A stretch of DNA of 63,893 bases from Streptomyces huiliensis. GTDB lineage: Bacteria > Actinomycetota > Actinomycetes > Streptomycetales > Streptomycetaceae. How positions within the stretch are numbered: the stretch's first letter is position 1; each line of letters begins with the position of its first letter. Location: contig NZ_JAIQLH010000045.1 of assembly GCF_020037025.1 (NCBI RefSeq), forward strand, positions 1 to 63,893, in the 5' to 3' direction. A model generated the notes under the pieces. The model was given only the letters and a program-made list of their open reading frames with translations, had not been told where the DNA came from and made no database searches. The translations under genes and the position numbers were made by a program. Positions 33,708 through 42,881 of this stretch are shown in pieces.

Positions 33708-36305
33708 TCAGGCCGCCGCGTCGCACGCCTGCGCCCGCAGGGCCCGCGCCAGGTCGTCCCTGGCCTCCAGCACCAGCCGGCGCAGGGCCGGCGGAGCGTC
33801 GGCGTGCTCCGCGAGCCAGGCGTCGGTGAGGTCCAGGGTCCGCCGGTCGTCCTGGAGCATCGGGAACAGGCCGCGCACGATCGCCATGGCGATCTCGATC
33901 GACCGCTCCCGCCAGACGCGCTCCAGCGCCGCGAAGTACGGCTCCACGTACGGCGCGAGCAGGTCCTGCCGCCCCGGCTGGTCGAAGCCCGCGAGGGTGG
34001 CCTCGGTGAGCGCGTTGGAGAGGGCGTCGGACTCGACGACGGTCCGCCACGCCTCCGCCTTGACCTCCGGGTCCGGGCGCGAGGCCAGGCAGCGGACGTG
34101 GTGGCGGCGGCCGGACGCGGTGTCGTCGCGGGCGAGTTCGGCGTCGATCAGTGCCTTGTCGGCCGCGCCAGCCGAAGCCAGGGCGGCCAGGAAGGTCCAG
34201 CGCAGCTCCTGGTCGACGGCCAGACCGTCGATGCGGGCGGTGCCGTCGAGCAGCCCGCGCAGCAGCTGGAGGTCGGCCTCGGTGCCGGCGGTCTGGGCGA
34301 GGAACCGGGCCCACGTCAGCTGGTGCCCGCTGCCCGGCTCGGCCAGCCGCAGCTCGCTCAGCGCGCCGCGGGCCAGGTCGGCGGCGGCCCGCTCGCGGTA
34401 CTCCGGCGCCGCGTAGTGGACGAGCGCGGTCCGGGCGCAGAGGTGGAGCGACTGGAGGACGCCGATGTCGGTCTCGGCGCCCGCGAAGCGGAGCACCAGG
34501 TCCAGGTAGTCGCGGGCGGGCATCAGCCCGTCGCGGGTCAGGTTCCACAGCGCGGACCAGCACAGGGCCCGGGCCAGTGGGTCGGTCAGCTCGCCCAGGT
34601 GGCCGCGGAGGGTGGCGAGCGACTGCTCGTCGAAGCGGATCTTGCAGTACGTCAGGTCGTCGTCGTTGACGAGGACGAGGTCCGGCCGCTCCGCGCCCCG
34701 CAGCTCGGGGACGACCGTGCGCGGCCCCGTGACGTCGGCCTCCACCCGCGCGTAGCGGACCAGCTCGCCGGCGTGCCGGCGGTAGAGGCCGACCGCCACC
34801 CGGTGCGGGCGCAGCTCGGGGTGGTCGGCGGGAGCCTCCTGGAGGATGGCCAGCTCGGTGACGCGGTCCGCGGCGTCGTACGTCAGCTGCGGCGTCAGCG
34901 AGTTGACGCCCGCGGTCTGCAGCCAGGACCGCGACCAGGCGGTCATGTCGCGCCCGGAGGTCTCCTCCAGGACGGACAGCAGGTCGGTCAGGCGCGTGTT
35001 GCCGTACGCGTGGCGCTTGAAGTACCGGCGCGCGCCCTCCAGGAAGGCGTCCCGCCCGGCGTACGCGACGAGCTGCTTGAGCACCGACGCACCCTTGGCG
35101 TACGTGATGCCGTCGAAGTTGAGCTTGGCGTCCTCCAGGTCGTGGATGTCCGCCGTGACCGGGTGGGTGGAGGGCAGCTGGTCGGCCCGGTACGCCCACG
35201 CCTTGCGCTGGTTGGCGAAGGTGACCCAGGCGTTGGTGTAGCGGGTGGCCTCGACCTGCGAGAACGAGCCCATGAAGTCGGCGAACGACTCCTTGAGCCA
35301 CAGGTCGTCCCACCACTCCATGGTCACCAGGTCGCCGAACCACATGTGCGCCATCTCGTGCAGGATCACGTTGGCCCGGCGCTCGTACGCCGCCTCCGTC
35401 ACCTTGCCGCGGTAGACGAACTCCTCGCGGAAGGTGACGCAGCCCGGGTTCTCCATGGCGCCGATGTTGTACTCCGGGACGAACGCCTGGTCGTACTTTC
35501 CGAAGGGGTACGGGAAGTCGAAGTGCTCGTGGAAGAAGTCCAGGCCCTGCCGGGTGACGGTGAGGATCTCGTGGGCGTCGAAGTGCGGGGCCAGCCCCTT
35601 GCGGCAGAGGGCCGCCAGCGGGATCTCCAGAGTGGTGCCGTCGGGGAGCTTGTGGCTGTAGTGGTCGCGGACGACGTGGTACGGGCCCGCGACGACCGCC
35701 GTGATGTAGGTGCCGATCGGCTTGGTGGGGACGAAGCGCCAGGTGGCCGCCGTGTCGTCGGCGGGCTCGACGGGACCGTCCTGGGCGCCGTTGCTGATCA
35801 CCGTCCACTCGGCGGGGGCCGTCACGGTGAAGGTGTAGGGGGCCTTGAGGTCGGGCTGCTCGAAGTTGGCGAACACCCGCCGGGCGTCGGCCGGTTCGTA
35901 GTGCGTGTAGAGGTAGACCTCGCCGTCCTCGGGGTCGACGAAGCGGTGCAGGCCCTCGCCCGTCCGGCTGTAGGCACACTGCGCGTCGACGACCAGGACG
36001 TTCTCGGCCGCGAGGTCCTCCAGCGCGATCCGGGTGCCGTCGAAGACCACGGCGGGGTCCAGCGCGCGGCCGTTGAGCGTCACGGCGGCGACGGAGGGGG
36101 CGACCAGGTCCGCGAAGGTGGACGCGCCCGGCTCGGCGCAGCGGAAGCGGATGGTGGAGACCGACCGGAAGGTGCGCGGCCCGCCGTCCGCCGGGTTCTC
36201 CGGACCCACCGCGGACCGCAGGTCCAGCGCCACCTCGTAGGCGTCCACGGTCAGCAGCTCGGCCCGTCGCCGGGCCTCCTCACGGGTCAGGTTCTCACCG
36301 GGCAC
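33708..36305 (-). CDS. pepN: Aminopeptidase N, second copy (M1)
   Basis: An 865-residue M1 aminopeptidase. GAMEN is at 282-286, the zinc site HEMAH at 316-320 and Glu339 follows in WWDDLWLKESFA, with correct spacing. It is paralogous along its whole length to the pepN product at 5191-7764, with the same start (MPGENLTREEA) and the same C-terminal RRLVLEARDDLARALRAQA ending. The GTG at 36305 follows GAGGGAG. Upstream lies a 12-bp tandem repeat. Active residues are intact in both copies, so both are probably functional. Confidence 0.94.
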   Translation of the reverse strand: MPGENLTREEARRRAELLTVDAYEVALDLRSAVGPENPADGGPRTFRSVSTIRFRCAEPGASTFADLVAPSVAAVTLNGRALDPAVVFDGTRIALEDLAAENVLVVDAQCAYSRTGEGLHRFVDPEDGEVYLYTHYEPADARRVFANFEQPDLKAPYTFTVTAPAEWTVISNGAQDGPVEPADDTAATWRFVPTKPIGTYITAVVAGPYHVVRDHYSHKLPDGTTLEIPLAALCRKGLAPHFDAHEILTVTRQGLDFFHEHFDFPYPFGKYDQAFVPEYNIGAMENPGCVTFREEFVYRGKVTEAAYERRANVILHEMAHMWFGDLVTMEWWDDLWLKESFADFMGSFSQVEATRYTNAWVTFANQRKAWAYRADQLPSTHPVTADIHDLEDAKLNFDGITYAKGASVLKQLVAYAGRDAFLEGARRYFKRHAYGNTRLTDLLSVLEETSGRDMTAWSRSWLQTAGVNSLTPQLTYDAADRVTELAILQEAPADHPELRPHRVAVGLYRRHAGELVRYARVEADVTGPRTVVPELRGAERPDLVLVNDDDLTYCKIRFDEQSLATLRGHLGELTDPLARALCWSALWNLTRDGLMPARDYLDLVLRFAGAETDIGVLQSLHLCARTALVHYAAPEYRERAAADLARGALSELRLAEPGSGHQLTWARFLAQTAGTEADLQLLRGLLDGTARIDGLAVDQELRWTFLAALASAGAADKALIDAELARDDTASGRRHHVRCLASRPDPEVKAEAWRTVVESDALSNALTEATLAGFDQPGRQDLLAPYVEPYFAALERVWRERSIEIAMAIVRGLFPMLQDDRRTLDLTDAWLAEHADAPPALRRLVLEARDDLARALRAQACDAAA

Positions 36306-36340
36306 GGCGGGGCTCCCTCGTCTCGTCTGCGGCGTCTGTG

Positions 36341-36388
36341 TCTTGTGCGTGGTCTTGTGCGTGGTCTTGTGCGTGGTCTTGTGCGTCG
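36341..36388. repeat. 12-bp tandem repeat upstream of the second pepN
   Basis: Four units of TCTTGTGCGTGG, the last with one change, lie 36-83 bases before the GTG start. They are in the 5' leader or promoter of pepN, so copy number could affect expression. Confidence 0.95.
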
Positions 36389-36519
36389 CTTCGCGTCTTC
36401 GGCGGACGCGGCGTGCGAAGCCGTCCTTCGACGTGTTTCGAACATCAGGAATCATGGCACGCACGGCGTGGTTGCAACCGTGACCGTCCTGCTTCCCGTG
36501 GAGACCGAGGAGACCCCGC

Positions 36520-37155
36520 ATGACCGAGACCGAGAAGGTCACCGCCGACTTCTGGTTCGACCCGCTGTGCCCCTGGGCCTGGATGACGTCCCGCTGGATG
36601 CTGGAGGTCGAGAAGGTCAGACCCGTCGAGGTGCGCTGGCACGTGATGAGCCTCGCCGTCCTCAACGAGCACCGGCTCGACGAGGTCGACGAGAAGTACC
36701 GCGAGCTGATGACCCGGGCCTGGGGCCCGGTGCGGGTGTGCGTCGCCGCCGCCAAGGAGCACGGCGAGGAGGTGCTCGGCCGCCTCTACACCGCGATCGG
36801 CACCCGCTTCCACAACCAGGCCCTCCCGCAGGACCGCGCGACGCTCGTCGCCGCCCTGGAGGAGGCCGGCCTGCCCGCCTCGCTGGCGGACGCCGCCGAC
36901 ACGGACGCGTACGACGAGGAGCTGCGCGCCTCGCACCGGACCGGCATCGAGAAGGTCGGCGAGGACGTCGGCACCCCGGTGATCGCCGTGCCCGGCCCCG
37001 ACGGCTCGGAGGTGGCCTTCTTCGGCCCGGTCGTCACCCCCGCCCCCAAGGGCGAGGCGGCGGCGCGGCTCTGGGACGGCACGCTGCTGGTCGCCTCGAC
37101 GCCGGGCTTCTTCGAGATCAAGCGGACCCGGACGGTCGGCCCGATCTTCGACTGA
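36520..37155 (+). CDS. DsbA-fold, Rv2466c-like mycothiol-linked oxidoreductase, single Cys
   Basis: A 211-residue thioredoxin-fold protein (DsbA family). The sequence ADFWFDPLCPWAWMTSRW at the N-terminus, MSLAVLNEHR and the C-terminal FFEIKRTRTVGPIFD match what I recall of Rv2466c, a mycothiol-dependent reductase of M. tuberculosis. That protein has CPWC at its active site; here the motif is C17-P-W-A, so the second Cys is Ala. It can thus use only a monothiol (mycothiol-mixed-disulfide) mechanism, or has another role. cis-Pro is in GTPVIAV. ATG at 36520; divergent from the second pepN. Confidence 0.85.
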   Translation: MTETEKVTADFWFDPLCPWAWMTSRWMLEVEKVRPVEVRWHVMSLAVLNEHRLDEVDEKYRELMTRAWGPVRVCVAAAKEHGEEVLGRLYTAIGTRFHNQALPQDRATLVAALEEAGLPASLADAADTDAYDEELRASHRTGIEKVGEDVGTPVIAVPGPDGSEVAFFGPVVTPAPKGEAAARLWDGTLLVASTPGFFEIKRTRTVGPIFD

Positions 37156-37250
37156 TCCAAGGGTCGCCCCTAGGGGACTCCGGAGGGGCGGTCCCCCGAC
37201 CGAACCCGGTCGGCGCGCGCCCGCCCCTCCCCTCCCTTAGGGTCCGAACC

Positions 37251-37931
37251 ATGGGCCAGACCGACCTCTCCCGGCCGCTGGGCCGCGACGGCGGCTGGGC
37301 CGAAGCCGAGCCGCCCTGCCGCAACGCCGCCTTCGCCGAGCTGCCCGTACGCCCGTACGACGTGCTCACGCTCGGCGCCTGCCGGGTGCTGGCGGCCCTG
37401 TGGTCCCTGCTGCGGCTGCGCCGGGCGGCGGGCATGCTGCGGCACTACGTGCGCGGCACCGGCGGCGTCCGCCGGATCGACGCCGACGAGCTGCTGGCCC
37501 TGCCGCCCGTCCGGGCCGCGGTCGACGAGCAGCTGGCCCGCTGGCGCGCGGAGGCGCTCGACCGGTGGGCCGGGGGTGAACGGTGGGCCGGGGACGACCG
37601 GTGGCCGGCGGACGACCGGTGGCCACTGGGGGAGCGGACGCCCGCCGCGTACCCGGCGGACAGCGGCTGGCGCGACCTGCTGATCACGCGCCGGACGCAC
37701 GCCGACTGGTGGCTGGCCCTGCGCTGCGTGGAGTACCGGCTGACGGGCACGGTACGGGTGGACGCCGCCGGGGAGGCGGCCGTCGACTACCGCTTCGCGG
37801 TGCACAAGGCGTGGAACTTCGACCGGGGAAAGTCGGAACTCGGCATTCCGTTCGCGCCGTTCGCCCGCCTCCACGAGACGGGTCTGGCCCGCGAGTTCAC
37901 CGTGACGGGAGAGGCGTTCGGACACGGCTGA
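37251..37931 (+). CDS. Hypothetical protein, about 226 residues
   Basis: A 226-residue protein of no recognised family. It has an N-terminal polar part, then a weakly hydrophobic helix (VLTLGACRVLAALWSLLRLRRA). A charged segment with 6-residue repeats follows (RWAGGERWAGDDRWPADDRW, encoded by 18-bp repeats at about 37562-37624). The C-terminal domain is beta-rich (CVEYRLTGTVRVDAAGEAAVDYRFAVHKAWNF, GLAREFTVTGEAFGHG). No signal peptide. A hairpin terminator shared with the convergent sodF gene follows it. Confidence 0.6.
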   Translation: MGQTDLSRPLGRDGGWAEAEPPCRNAAFAELPVRPYDVLTLGACRVLAALWSLLRLRRAAGMLRHYVRGTGGVRRIDADELLALPPVRAAVDEQLARWRAEALDRWAGGERWAGDDRWPADDRWPLGERTPAAYPADSGWRDLLITRRTHADWWLALRCVEYRLTGTVRVDAAGEAAVDYRFAVHKAWNFDRGKSELGIPFAPFARLHETGLAREFTVTGEAFGHG

Positions 37932-37960
37932 CCCCGCCCGGGGCCGGGGATGAGAGCATG

Positions 37961-38000
37961 GGGAAAGGCCCCGCGCGCATCGACCGCGCGAGGCCTTCCC
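37961..38000. terminator. Bidirectional terminator between the hypothetical gene and sodF
   Basis: The GGGAA(A)GGCC-CCGCGCG arm pairs with CGCGCG-AGGCCTTCCC across a 7-base loop, with one bulge and one mismatch. It sits between two convergent genes. Confidence 0.75.
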
Positions 38001-38086
38001 GTGCCTGCCGCGTGACACGGGTGAGAAGACGATCACGAGCAGGCCGTTCGGGGGGCCTTACCGGCGAAACCCTGTGAGGGCCGGGC

Positions 38087-38728
38087 TCAGGGGGCGAGCA
38101 GCAGCGCGTTGACGCGCTCCTTGGCGGCGGCGTAACGCTTCGCCACGTCCTGCCAGTTGACGACCTGCCACATGGCCTCGATGAAGTCGACCTTCTGGTT
38201 CTTGTACTGCAGGTAGAAGGCGTGCTCCCAGGCGTCGAAGACCAGGATCGGGGTGGAGCCCTGGCCCACGTTGCCCTGGTGGTCGTAGACCTGCTCGACG
38301 ATCAGCTTGCCGCTGAGCGGCTCGTAGGCGAGGACGCCCCAGCCGGAACCCTGCGTGGTGGCCGACGCCTTGGACAGCTGCGCCTTGAACTTGGCGAAGG
38401 AACCGAAGGACTCGGCGATGGCGTCCGCCAGCTCGCCGACGCCGTCCTTGTCCAGGGGCTCGCCGCCGCCCTCGCCCGTCATGTTCTGCCAGTAGATGCT
38501 GTGCAGGATGTGGCCGGAGAGGTGGAACGCGAGGTTCTTCTCCAGGCCGTTGACCGCGCCCCACTGGTCCTTGTCCCGGGCCTCGGCGAGCTGCTCCAGC
38601 GTGTCGTTGGCACCCTTGACGTACGCCGCGTGGTGCTTGTCGTGGTGCAGCTCGATGATCTTCGCGTCGATCACCGGCTGGAGCGCCGCGTAGTCGTACG
38701 GAAGTTCAGGAAGTGTGTAGATGGCCAT
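38087..38728 (-). CDS. sodF: Iron superoxide dismutase (Fe/Mn family)
   Basis: A 213-residue cytosolic enzyme that dismutates superoxide. Metal ligands are H28 ([12 protein letters not shown]), H76 (GHILHSIYW), D165 and H169 ([13 protein letters not shown]). The Gln-Gly before the active site ([10 protein letters not shown]) and the sequence overall fit the Streptomyces Fe(Zn)-SOD. The ATG at 38728 follows GGAGGG. A perfect-spacing Nur box lies 22-38 bases upstream. In S. coelicolor, Nur with nickel represses sodF and allows use of Ni-SOD, and the same control is likely here. Confidence 0.96.
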   Translation of the reverse strand: MAIYTLPELPYDYAALQPVIDAKIIELHHDKHHAAYVKGANDTLEQLAEARDKDQWGAVNGLEKNLAFHLSGHILHSIYWQNMTGEGGGEPLDKDGVGELADAIAESFGSFAKFKAQLSKASATTQGSGWGVLAYEPLSGKLIVEQVYDHQGNVGQGSTPILVFDAWEHAFYLQYKNQKVDFIEAMWQVVNWQDVAKRYAAAKERVNALLLAP

Positions 38729-38749
38729 GCCGAGCCCTCCGACTGCTTA

Positions 38750-38766
38750 TTGCAATTAACTTGCAG
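38750..38766 (-). promoter_or_regulatory. Nur (nickel regulator) box of sodF
   Basis: TTGCAA-TTAAC-TTGCAG matches the published Nur consensus TTGCAA-N5-TTGCAA at 11 of 12 defined positions. It is correctly placed in the sodF promoter region. Confidence 0.85.
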
Positions 38767-38837
38767 GTAGACGCTATCAGCATGTGCACCTTCTTTCCCG
38801 TCGGACCGTGGGTCAAGGGGGCCGTCTCCGTCAAAAG

Positions 38838-38884
38838 ACCGAGGCGGGGTCGGTCCTGGTGCTCAGGACCGACCCCGCCTCGGT
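38838..38884 (-). terminator. Terminator of the first amino acid permease
   Basis: Perfect 21-bp arms (38838-38858 and 38864-38884, core GGCGGGGTCGGTCCTG) with a 5-base loop form a very strong hairpin 20 bases past the permease stop. It insulates the sodF promoter. Confidence 0.9.
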
Positions 38885-38904
38885 GACGAGCGGGTGGCGG
38901 GACG

Positions 38905-40320
38905 TCAGTTCCGCCGGTGCGCCGTGGCGCGCTGGCGCAGGTAGCCGACGAGGGCGAGCGCGAGGGTGAGGCCGCCCGTGGCGTAGAGCTGCTGGGCCGT
39001 GTCCTCCTCGCGGAGCATCAGGCCGAGGGTGCAGAGGATGCCGATGAGGGCGACGACCGTCAGGTACGGGAACCACCACATGCGCACCACGAGCCTCCCG
39101 GGCTGCTCCTGCTCCAGCCGGTAGCGCATCATCAGCTGGGTGACGGCGATGAAGCCCCAGACCACCAGGATGGCCGCGCCCGTCATGTACAGCAGCCACT
39201 TGAAGACGGTGTCCGGCCACCAGTAGCTCAGCAGCACCGCGAAGAAGCCGAAGGCGGACGAGGCCAGCACGGTCCGCCGCGGGACGCCGGAGGAGACCTT
39301 GCCGAGGAAGCGCGGACCCTCGCCGCGCTCGACGAGCGAGTGCGCCATCCGGGACGCGCCGTAGATGTTGGCGTTCATCGCGGAGAGCAGCGCGATCAGC
39401 ACGATCACGTTCATGATCTGGCCGGCGGCGGGGACGTCCAGGTACTCCAGGACGGCCACGTACGGACCGGACAGCAGCGACTTGTCGGTCCACGGGATCA
39501 GCGTGACGACGACGAGCATGGAGCCCACGTAGAACAGCGCGATCCGCCACATCGCCGTCCGGACCGCCTTGGCGACACCCTTGACCGGCTGCTCGGACTC
39601 CGCGGCGGCAATGGTCACCGTCTCCAGGCCGCCGTACGCGAAGACGGAGGCGAGCAGTCCGGCGAGCAGGCCGTCGGTGCCGTTGGGCAGGAAGCCGCCG
39701 TGGCCGGTGAGGTTGTCGGAGCCCGGGGAGTCGGTGCCCGGCAGCAGGCCGCAGATGGCCAGCACGCCGAGGACCAGGAAGATGCCGATCGCCGCGACCT
39801 TCAGGGCGGCGAACCAGAACTCGAACTCGCCGAAGTTGCCGACGGCCGCCAGGTTCGTGCCGCAGAAGACGGCCATGAACAGCAGGACCCACATCCAGGA
39901 GTCCGTGGCGGGGAACCACTTGACCATGATCGCCGCCGCGCCGATCGCCTCGACGGCGATGCCCACGCAGAGCTCGACCCAGAACATCCAGCCGGCCGTG
40001 AAGCCGGCCCACGGGCCGATGGCCTTCTCCGCGTGCACCGAGAAGGTGCCGGACGCGGGGTTGGCCGCCGCCATCTCGCCCAGCATGCGCATCACGAGCA
40101 TCACCAGGAGCCCGGACACCGCATAGGCGAGCACGATTCCGGGGCCCGCGGCGGCGATGCCGGTGCCCGAGCCGACGAAGAGGCCGGCGCCGATCACGCC
40201 GCCCAGGGCGATCATCGAGAGATGGCGCTGTTTGAGGCCGTGTGACAGGGCGGTGCCGTGGCCCGGCGCCGTATCGGTGACCTCGCGCTCGGGCGCGGGG
40301 GTCGCATCTGTCCGAGTCAT
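38905..40320 (-). CDS. APC-family amino acid permease (paralogue 1)
   Basis: A 471-residue transporter with about twelve membrane helices of the amino acid transporter (AAT/APC) type. The first helix has GGVIGAGLFVGSGTGI, the family's substrate-backbone motif. NPASGTFSVHAEKAIGPWAGFTAGW, FWFAALKVAAI and FAYGGLETVTIAAAESEQP are also typical. It resembles GABA/AnsP/aromatic permeases, but the substrate cannot be read from sequence. The start is ATG 40320. Two close paralogues on the same strand lie within 5 kb upstream. A 21-bp stem terminator follows. Confidence 0.9.
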   Translation of the reverse strand: MTRTDATPAPEREVTDTAPGHGTALSHGLKQRHLSMIALGGVIGAGLFVGSGTGIAAAGPGIVLAYAVSGLLVMLVMRMLGEMAAANPASGTFSVHAEKAIGPWAGFTAGWMFWVELCVGIAVEAIGAAAIMVKWFPATDSWMWVLLFMAVFCGTNLAAVGNFGEFEFWFAALKVAAIGIFLVLGVLAICGLLPGTDSPGSDNLTGHGGFLPNGTDGLLAGLLASVFAYGGLETVTIAAAESEQPVKGVAKAVRTAMWRIALFYVGSMLVVVTLIPWTDKSLLSGPYVAVLEYLDVPAAGQIMNVIVLIALLSAMNANIYGASRMAHSLVERGEGPRFLGKVSSGVPRRTVLASSAFGFFAVLLSYWWPDTVFKWLLYMTGAAILVVWGFIAVTQLMMRYRLEQEQPGRLVVRMWWFPYLTVVALIGILCTLGLMLREEDTAQQLYATGGLTLALALVGYLRQRATAHRRN

Positions 40321-40504
40321 GGTCGTGTCTGTCCCCGTGGAATGAGTGATGAAAGGCCGCGACAAGCGCTGCAGCCCGGAAAAGTTGCCTCAGTGTGGGG
40401 GTGATGTTCGCTCAGGACAACACTTGTCACACGGATGTCCGATATTCAGACGCGAGGATTACTCTCCGCACCTGATATATCGCCAGAATCAATATCTTTA
40501 CGCG

Positions 40505-41905
40505 TTACGGCCGGTCATTCCGACGGAGCCGGAGTTCCCGGATCCCCGCGACGGCGAGCACCGCGCCGGTCGCCGCCGCCGACCACAGCAGCTGCGGACG
40601 GGCGGCCTCGTCGGTGAGCATCAGCACCAGCACCGCGGCCATCCCGGCGAGAGCGGCCCAGGTCAGATAGGGGAAGCACCACATGCGCAACGTCAGTCGC
40701 TCGGGCATCTCCCGTTCGATCCGGCGGCGCAGCCGCAGCTGCGAGGCGGCGATCATGCCCCAGACGAAGAGGAGGACCGCGCCGACCGCGTTGAGCAGAT
40801 AGCGGAAGATCGAATCCGGCCATTCCAGATTGAGGACGACGGACGCGAAGCCGAACGCCACGGAGGCGAACACCGCCCGGCGCGGCACCCCGCCGCGCGA
40901 GACCGTCAGCAGCGAGCGCGGGGCCTCCCTGCGCTCGGCGAGCGAGAACACCATGCGGGACGAGCCGTAGAGGTTGGCGTTGAGCGCCGACAGCAGCGCA
41001 ACGAAGATCACGATCTGCATGATCTGGCCGGACGACGGCACCCCGATGCGGTCCAGCACCGCCACGTAGGGGCTCTGGCCGGGCTTCAGGGACGACCAGG
41101 GCAGCAGGGTGACGATGACGAGCATCGAGCCCACGTAGAAGAAGAGGATGCGCCACACGGCGCTGCGCACCGCGCGGCCCACCGCGCGCTCCGGGTCCTC
41201 GGACTCGGCGGCGGCGATCGTCACGACCTCCAGGCCGCCGAAGGCGAAGGCCACCGCGAGCACGCCGGAGATGACGCCGCTCCAGCCGTTGGGCAGGAAG
41301 CCGCCCTGGCCGGTGAGGTTGGAGAGGCCGACGGGGTCGGTGTCCGGGAGCAGCCCGAAGATCGCCAGCAGGCTGAGGCCGAGGAAGAGGAGGATCGCGC
41401 CGATCTTCAGGGCGGCGAACCAGAACTCGAACTCGCCGAAGTTCTTGACGGCGGTGAGGTTGGCGGTGGTGAACACCACCATGAACACCAGCACCCAGGC
41501 CCACTGCGGCATCCCCGGCACCCAGCCGTGCGCGATCTGCGCGGCGGCCGTCGCCTCCACGGCCAGCACGATCACCAGCAGGAACCAGTAGAGCCAGCCC
41601 ACCGTGAACCCGGCCCAGCGGCCGAGCGCCCGCTCCGCGTGCACCGAGAAGGAGCCGGATGCGGGCATCGCCGACGACAGCTCGCCCAGCATCCGCATCA
41701 CCAGCATGGCGAGTGCACCCGCCAGCAGGTACGAGATGATGATCCCGGGACCCGCGACGGAGATCCCGGCGCCCGAGCCGACGAACAGGCCGGCGCCGAT
41801 CACGCCGCCGAGCCCGAGCATCGTCAGGTGCCGCTGCTTGAGCCCCGCGGACAGCGGCTCTCTCTCACCGGCGAGCGGCTCGGCGGCGGGGGGTGCGTCG
41901 TGCAT
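40505..41905 (-). CDS. APC-family amino acid permease (paralogue 2)
   Basis: A 466-residue, twelve-helix transporter. It carries GGVIGAGLFVGSGAGI in helix 1, MPASGSFSVHAERALGRWAGF, FWFAALKIGAI, FGGLEVVTIAAAESEDPERAV and YGSSRMVFSLAERREAP. Close to paralogue 1 throughout, including the QRHLTMLGLGG lead-in and the RMWCFPYLTW loop. ATG 41905 starts MHDAPPAAEP. It is separated from paralogue 1 by 184 bases of AT-richer sequence, so it may have its own promoter. Substrate unknown. Confidence 0.9.
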   Translation of the reverse strand: MHDAPPAAEPLAGEREPLSAGLKQRHLTMLGLGGVIGAGLFVGSGAGISVAGPGIIISYLLAGALAMLVMRMLGELSSAMPASGSFSVHAERALGRWAGFTVGWLYWFLLVIVLAVEATAAAQIAHGWVPGMPQWAWVLVFMVVFTTANLTAVKNFGEFEFWFAALKIGAILLFLGLSLLAIFGLLPDTDPVGLSNLTGQGGFLPNGWSGVISGVLAVAFAFGGLEVVTIAAAESEDPERAVGRAVRSAVWRILFFYVGSMLVIVTLLPWSSLKPGQSPYVAVLDRIGVPSSGQIMQIVIFVALLSALNANLYGSSRMVFSLAERREAPRSLLTVSRGGVPRRAVFASVAFGFASVVLNLEWPDSIFRYLLNAVGAVLLFVWGMIAASQLRLRRRIEREMPERLTLRMWCFPYLTWAALAGMAAVLVLMLTDEAARPQLLWSAAATGAVLAVAGIRELRLRRNDRP

Positions 41906-42275
41906 GGGGCTCGTACTCTCGGTTCGTGCGGCGCGCGCTCGGGGCGCGCGGGACGCGGTGGCGCGATGTCTCGCGCGACATCTCGACGAAGCCTGCGGTG
42001 CCCGCGCCGCCCACGGGTCGGCGGTGGGCGCAAAGCATGCGACACGTGAAAAGTGCGCGCAAGTCTCACCATTCTCCCGGTGCGACGCCCGGAACCAAGC
42101 CGAGCGGCCCTTTCGGTGACGAGCATCACTCGGCCCGTCGCCTTCTTCGGGAACTCGCCAAAGCGGTCGGGGGGCCTTTGTGACGGCTGCCCCATGCCGA
42201 ATCGAGTGAGCTGGGCTAACGTCGCGGTGTTCTTGTATGAGCCCTGTATTCGACCCTTCCTCCAGCGGAGTACCG
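41906..42275. other. Divergent intergenic region, permease 2 / bioY
   Basis: About 370 bases without a gene. It holds the divergent promoters of permease 2 and bioY. The only distinct structure is a dyad GATGTC-TCGCGC-GACATC at 41965-41982, a candidate operator on the permease side. On the bioY side TATGAG (42236-42241) is a weak -10 candidate. Confidence 0.45.
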
Positions 42276-42869
42276 ATGGCCAGCGCCGCAGTTTCAGTCC
42301 CCCGGACCGGTACGGTCCTCGCCGATCTCCTGCCCGCGTCCTCCTCCCGTGCCCGGGACGTCGCCCTCGTCGTCGGCGGCGCCGCCCTCACCGGCCTCGC
42401 CGCCCAGCTCACCGTGCCGGTCCCGGGCTCGCCCGTGCCGGTCTCCGGCCAGACCTTCGCGGCCCTCCTCGTCGGCACGGCCCTCGGCGCCCGCCGCGGC
42501 TTCCTCTCGCTGGCCCTCTACGCGCTCGCCGGCATCGCCGGCATGCCCTGGTTCGCCGACGGCAAGTCCGGCGCGGCCTTCCCCTCCTTCGGCTACGTCC
42601 TCGGCATGCTGCTGGCCGCCACCGTCGTCGGCGCCCTCGCCCGCCGCGGCGCCGACCGCTCGGTCCTGCGCACCGCGGGCACCATGGCCCTCGGCACCGC
42701 GATCATCTACGCCGTCGGCGTCCCGTACCTGGCCCTCGCCCTCCACATGCCGCTCGGCGACGCGGTGGCGGCGGGCCTGACCCCGTTCCTCATCGGCGAC
42801 GCCCTCAAGGCGGCCCTGGCGATGGGCGCCCTGCCCACGGCCTGGAAGCTGCTGGGCCGCCGGGGCTGA
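42276..42869 (+). CDS. bioY: BioY biotin transporter S component
   Basis: A 197-residue membrane protein with about six helices. It shows the BioY pattern VPVPGSPVPVSGQTFAALLVGTALG, RRGFLSLALYALAGIAGMPWFADG and TAIIYAVGVPYLALAL, and ends with PFLIGDALKAALA. BioY binds biotin with high affinity and works with the energy-coupling (ECF) module. No bioMN genes are beside it, so it may use a shared module or act alone. ATG 42276 follows GGAG by six bases. A hairpin terminator is shared with the convergent Uma2-like gene. Confidence 0.93.
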   Translation: MASAAVSVPRTGTVLADLLPASSSRARDVALVVGGAALTGLAAQLTVPVPGSPVPVSGQTFAALLVGTALGARRGFLSLALYALAGIAGMPWFADGKSGAAFPSFGYVLGMLLAATVVGALARRGADRSVLRTAGTMALGTAIIYAVGVPYLALALHMPLGDAVAAGLTPFLIGDALKAALAMGALPTAWKLLGRRG

Positions 42870-42881
42870 GGCTCCTCTTTC

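Noticed and set aside
33675..33712. tRNA 3'-end-like sequence (GAGTTCGAACCCC) just after the AbiEi/DUF559 gene, possible att site of the island
   Set aside because: T-stem pairs 49-65 and 52-62 mismatch, there is no matching acceptor strand upstream, and no duplicate of it is seen at the other side of the island.
37251..37931. Assignment of the 226-residue protein to a polymorphic-toxin or lipase family
   Set aside because: Only vague resemblance of the C-terminal beta region; no motif supports it.
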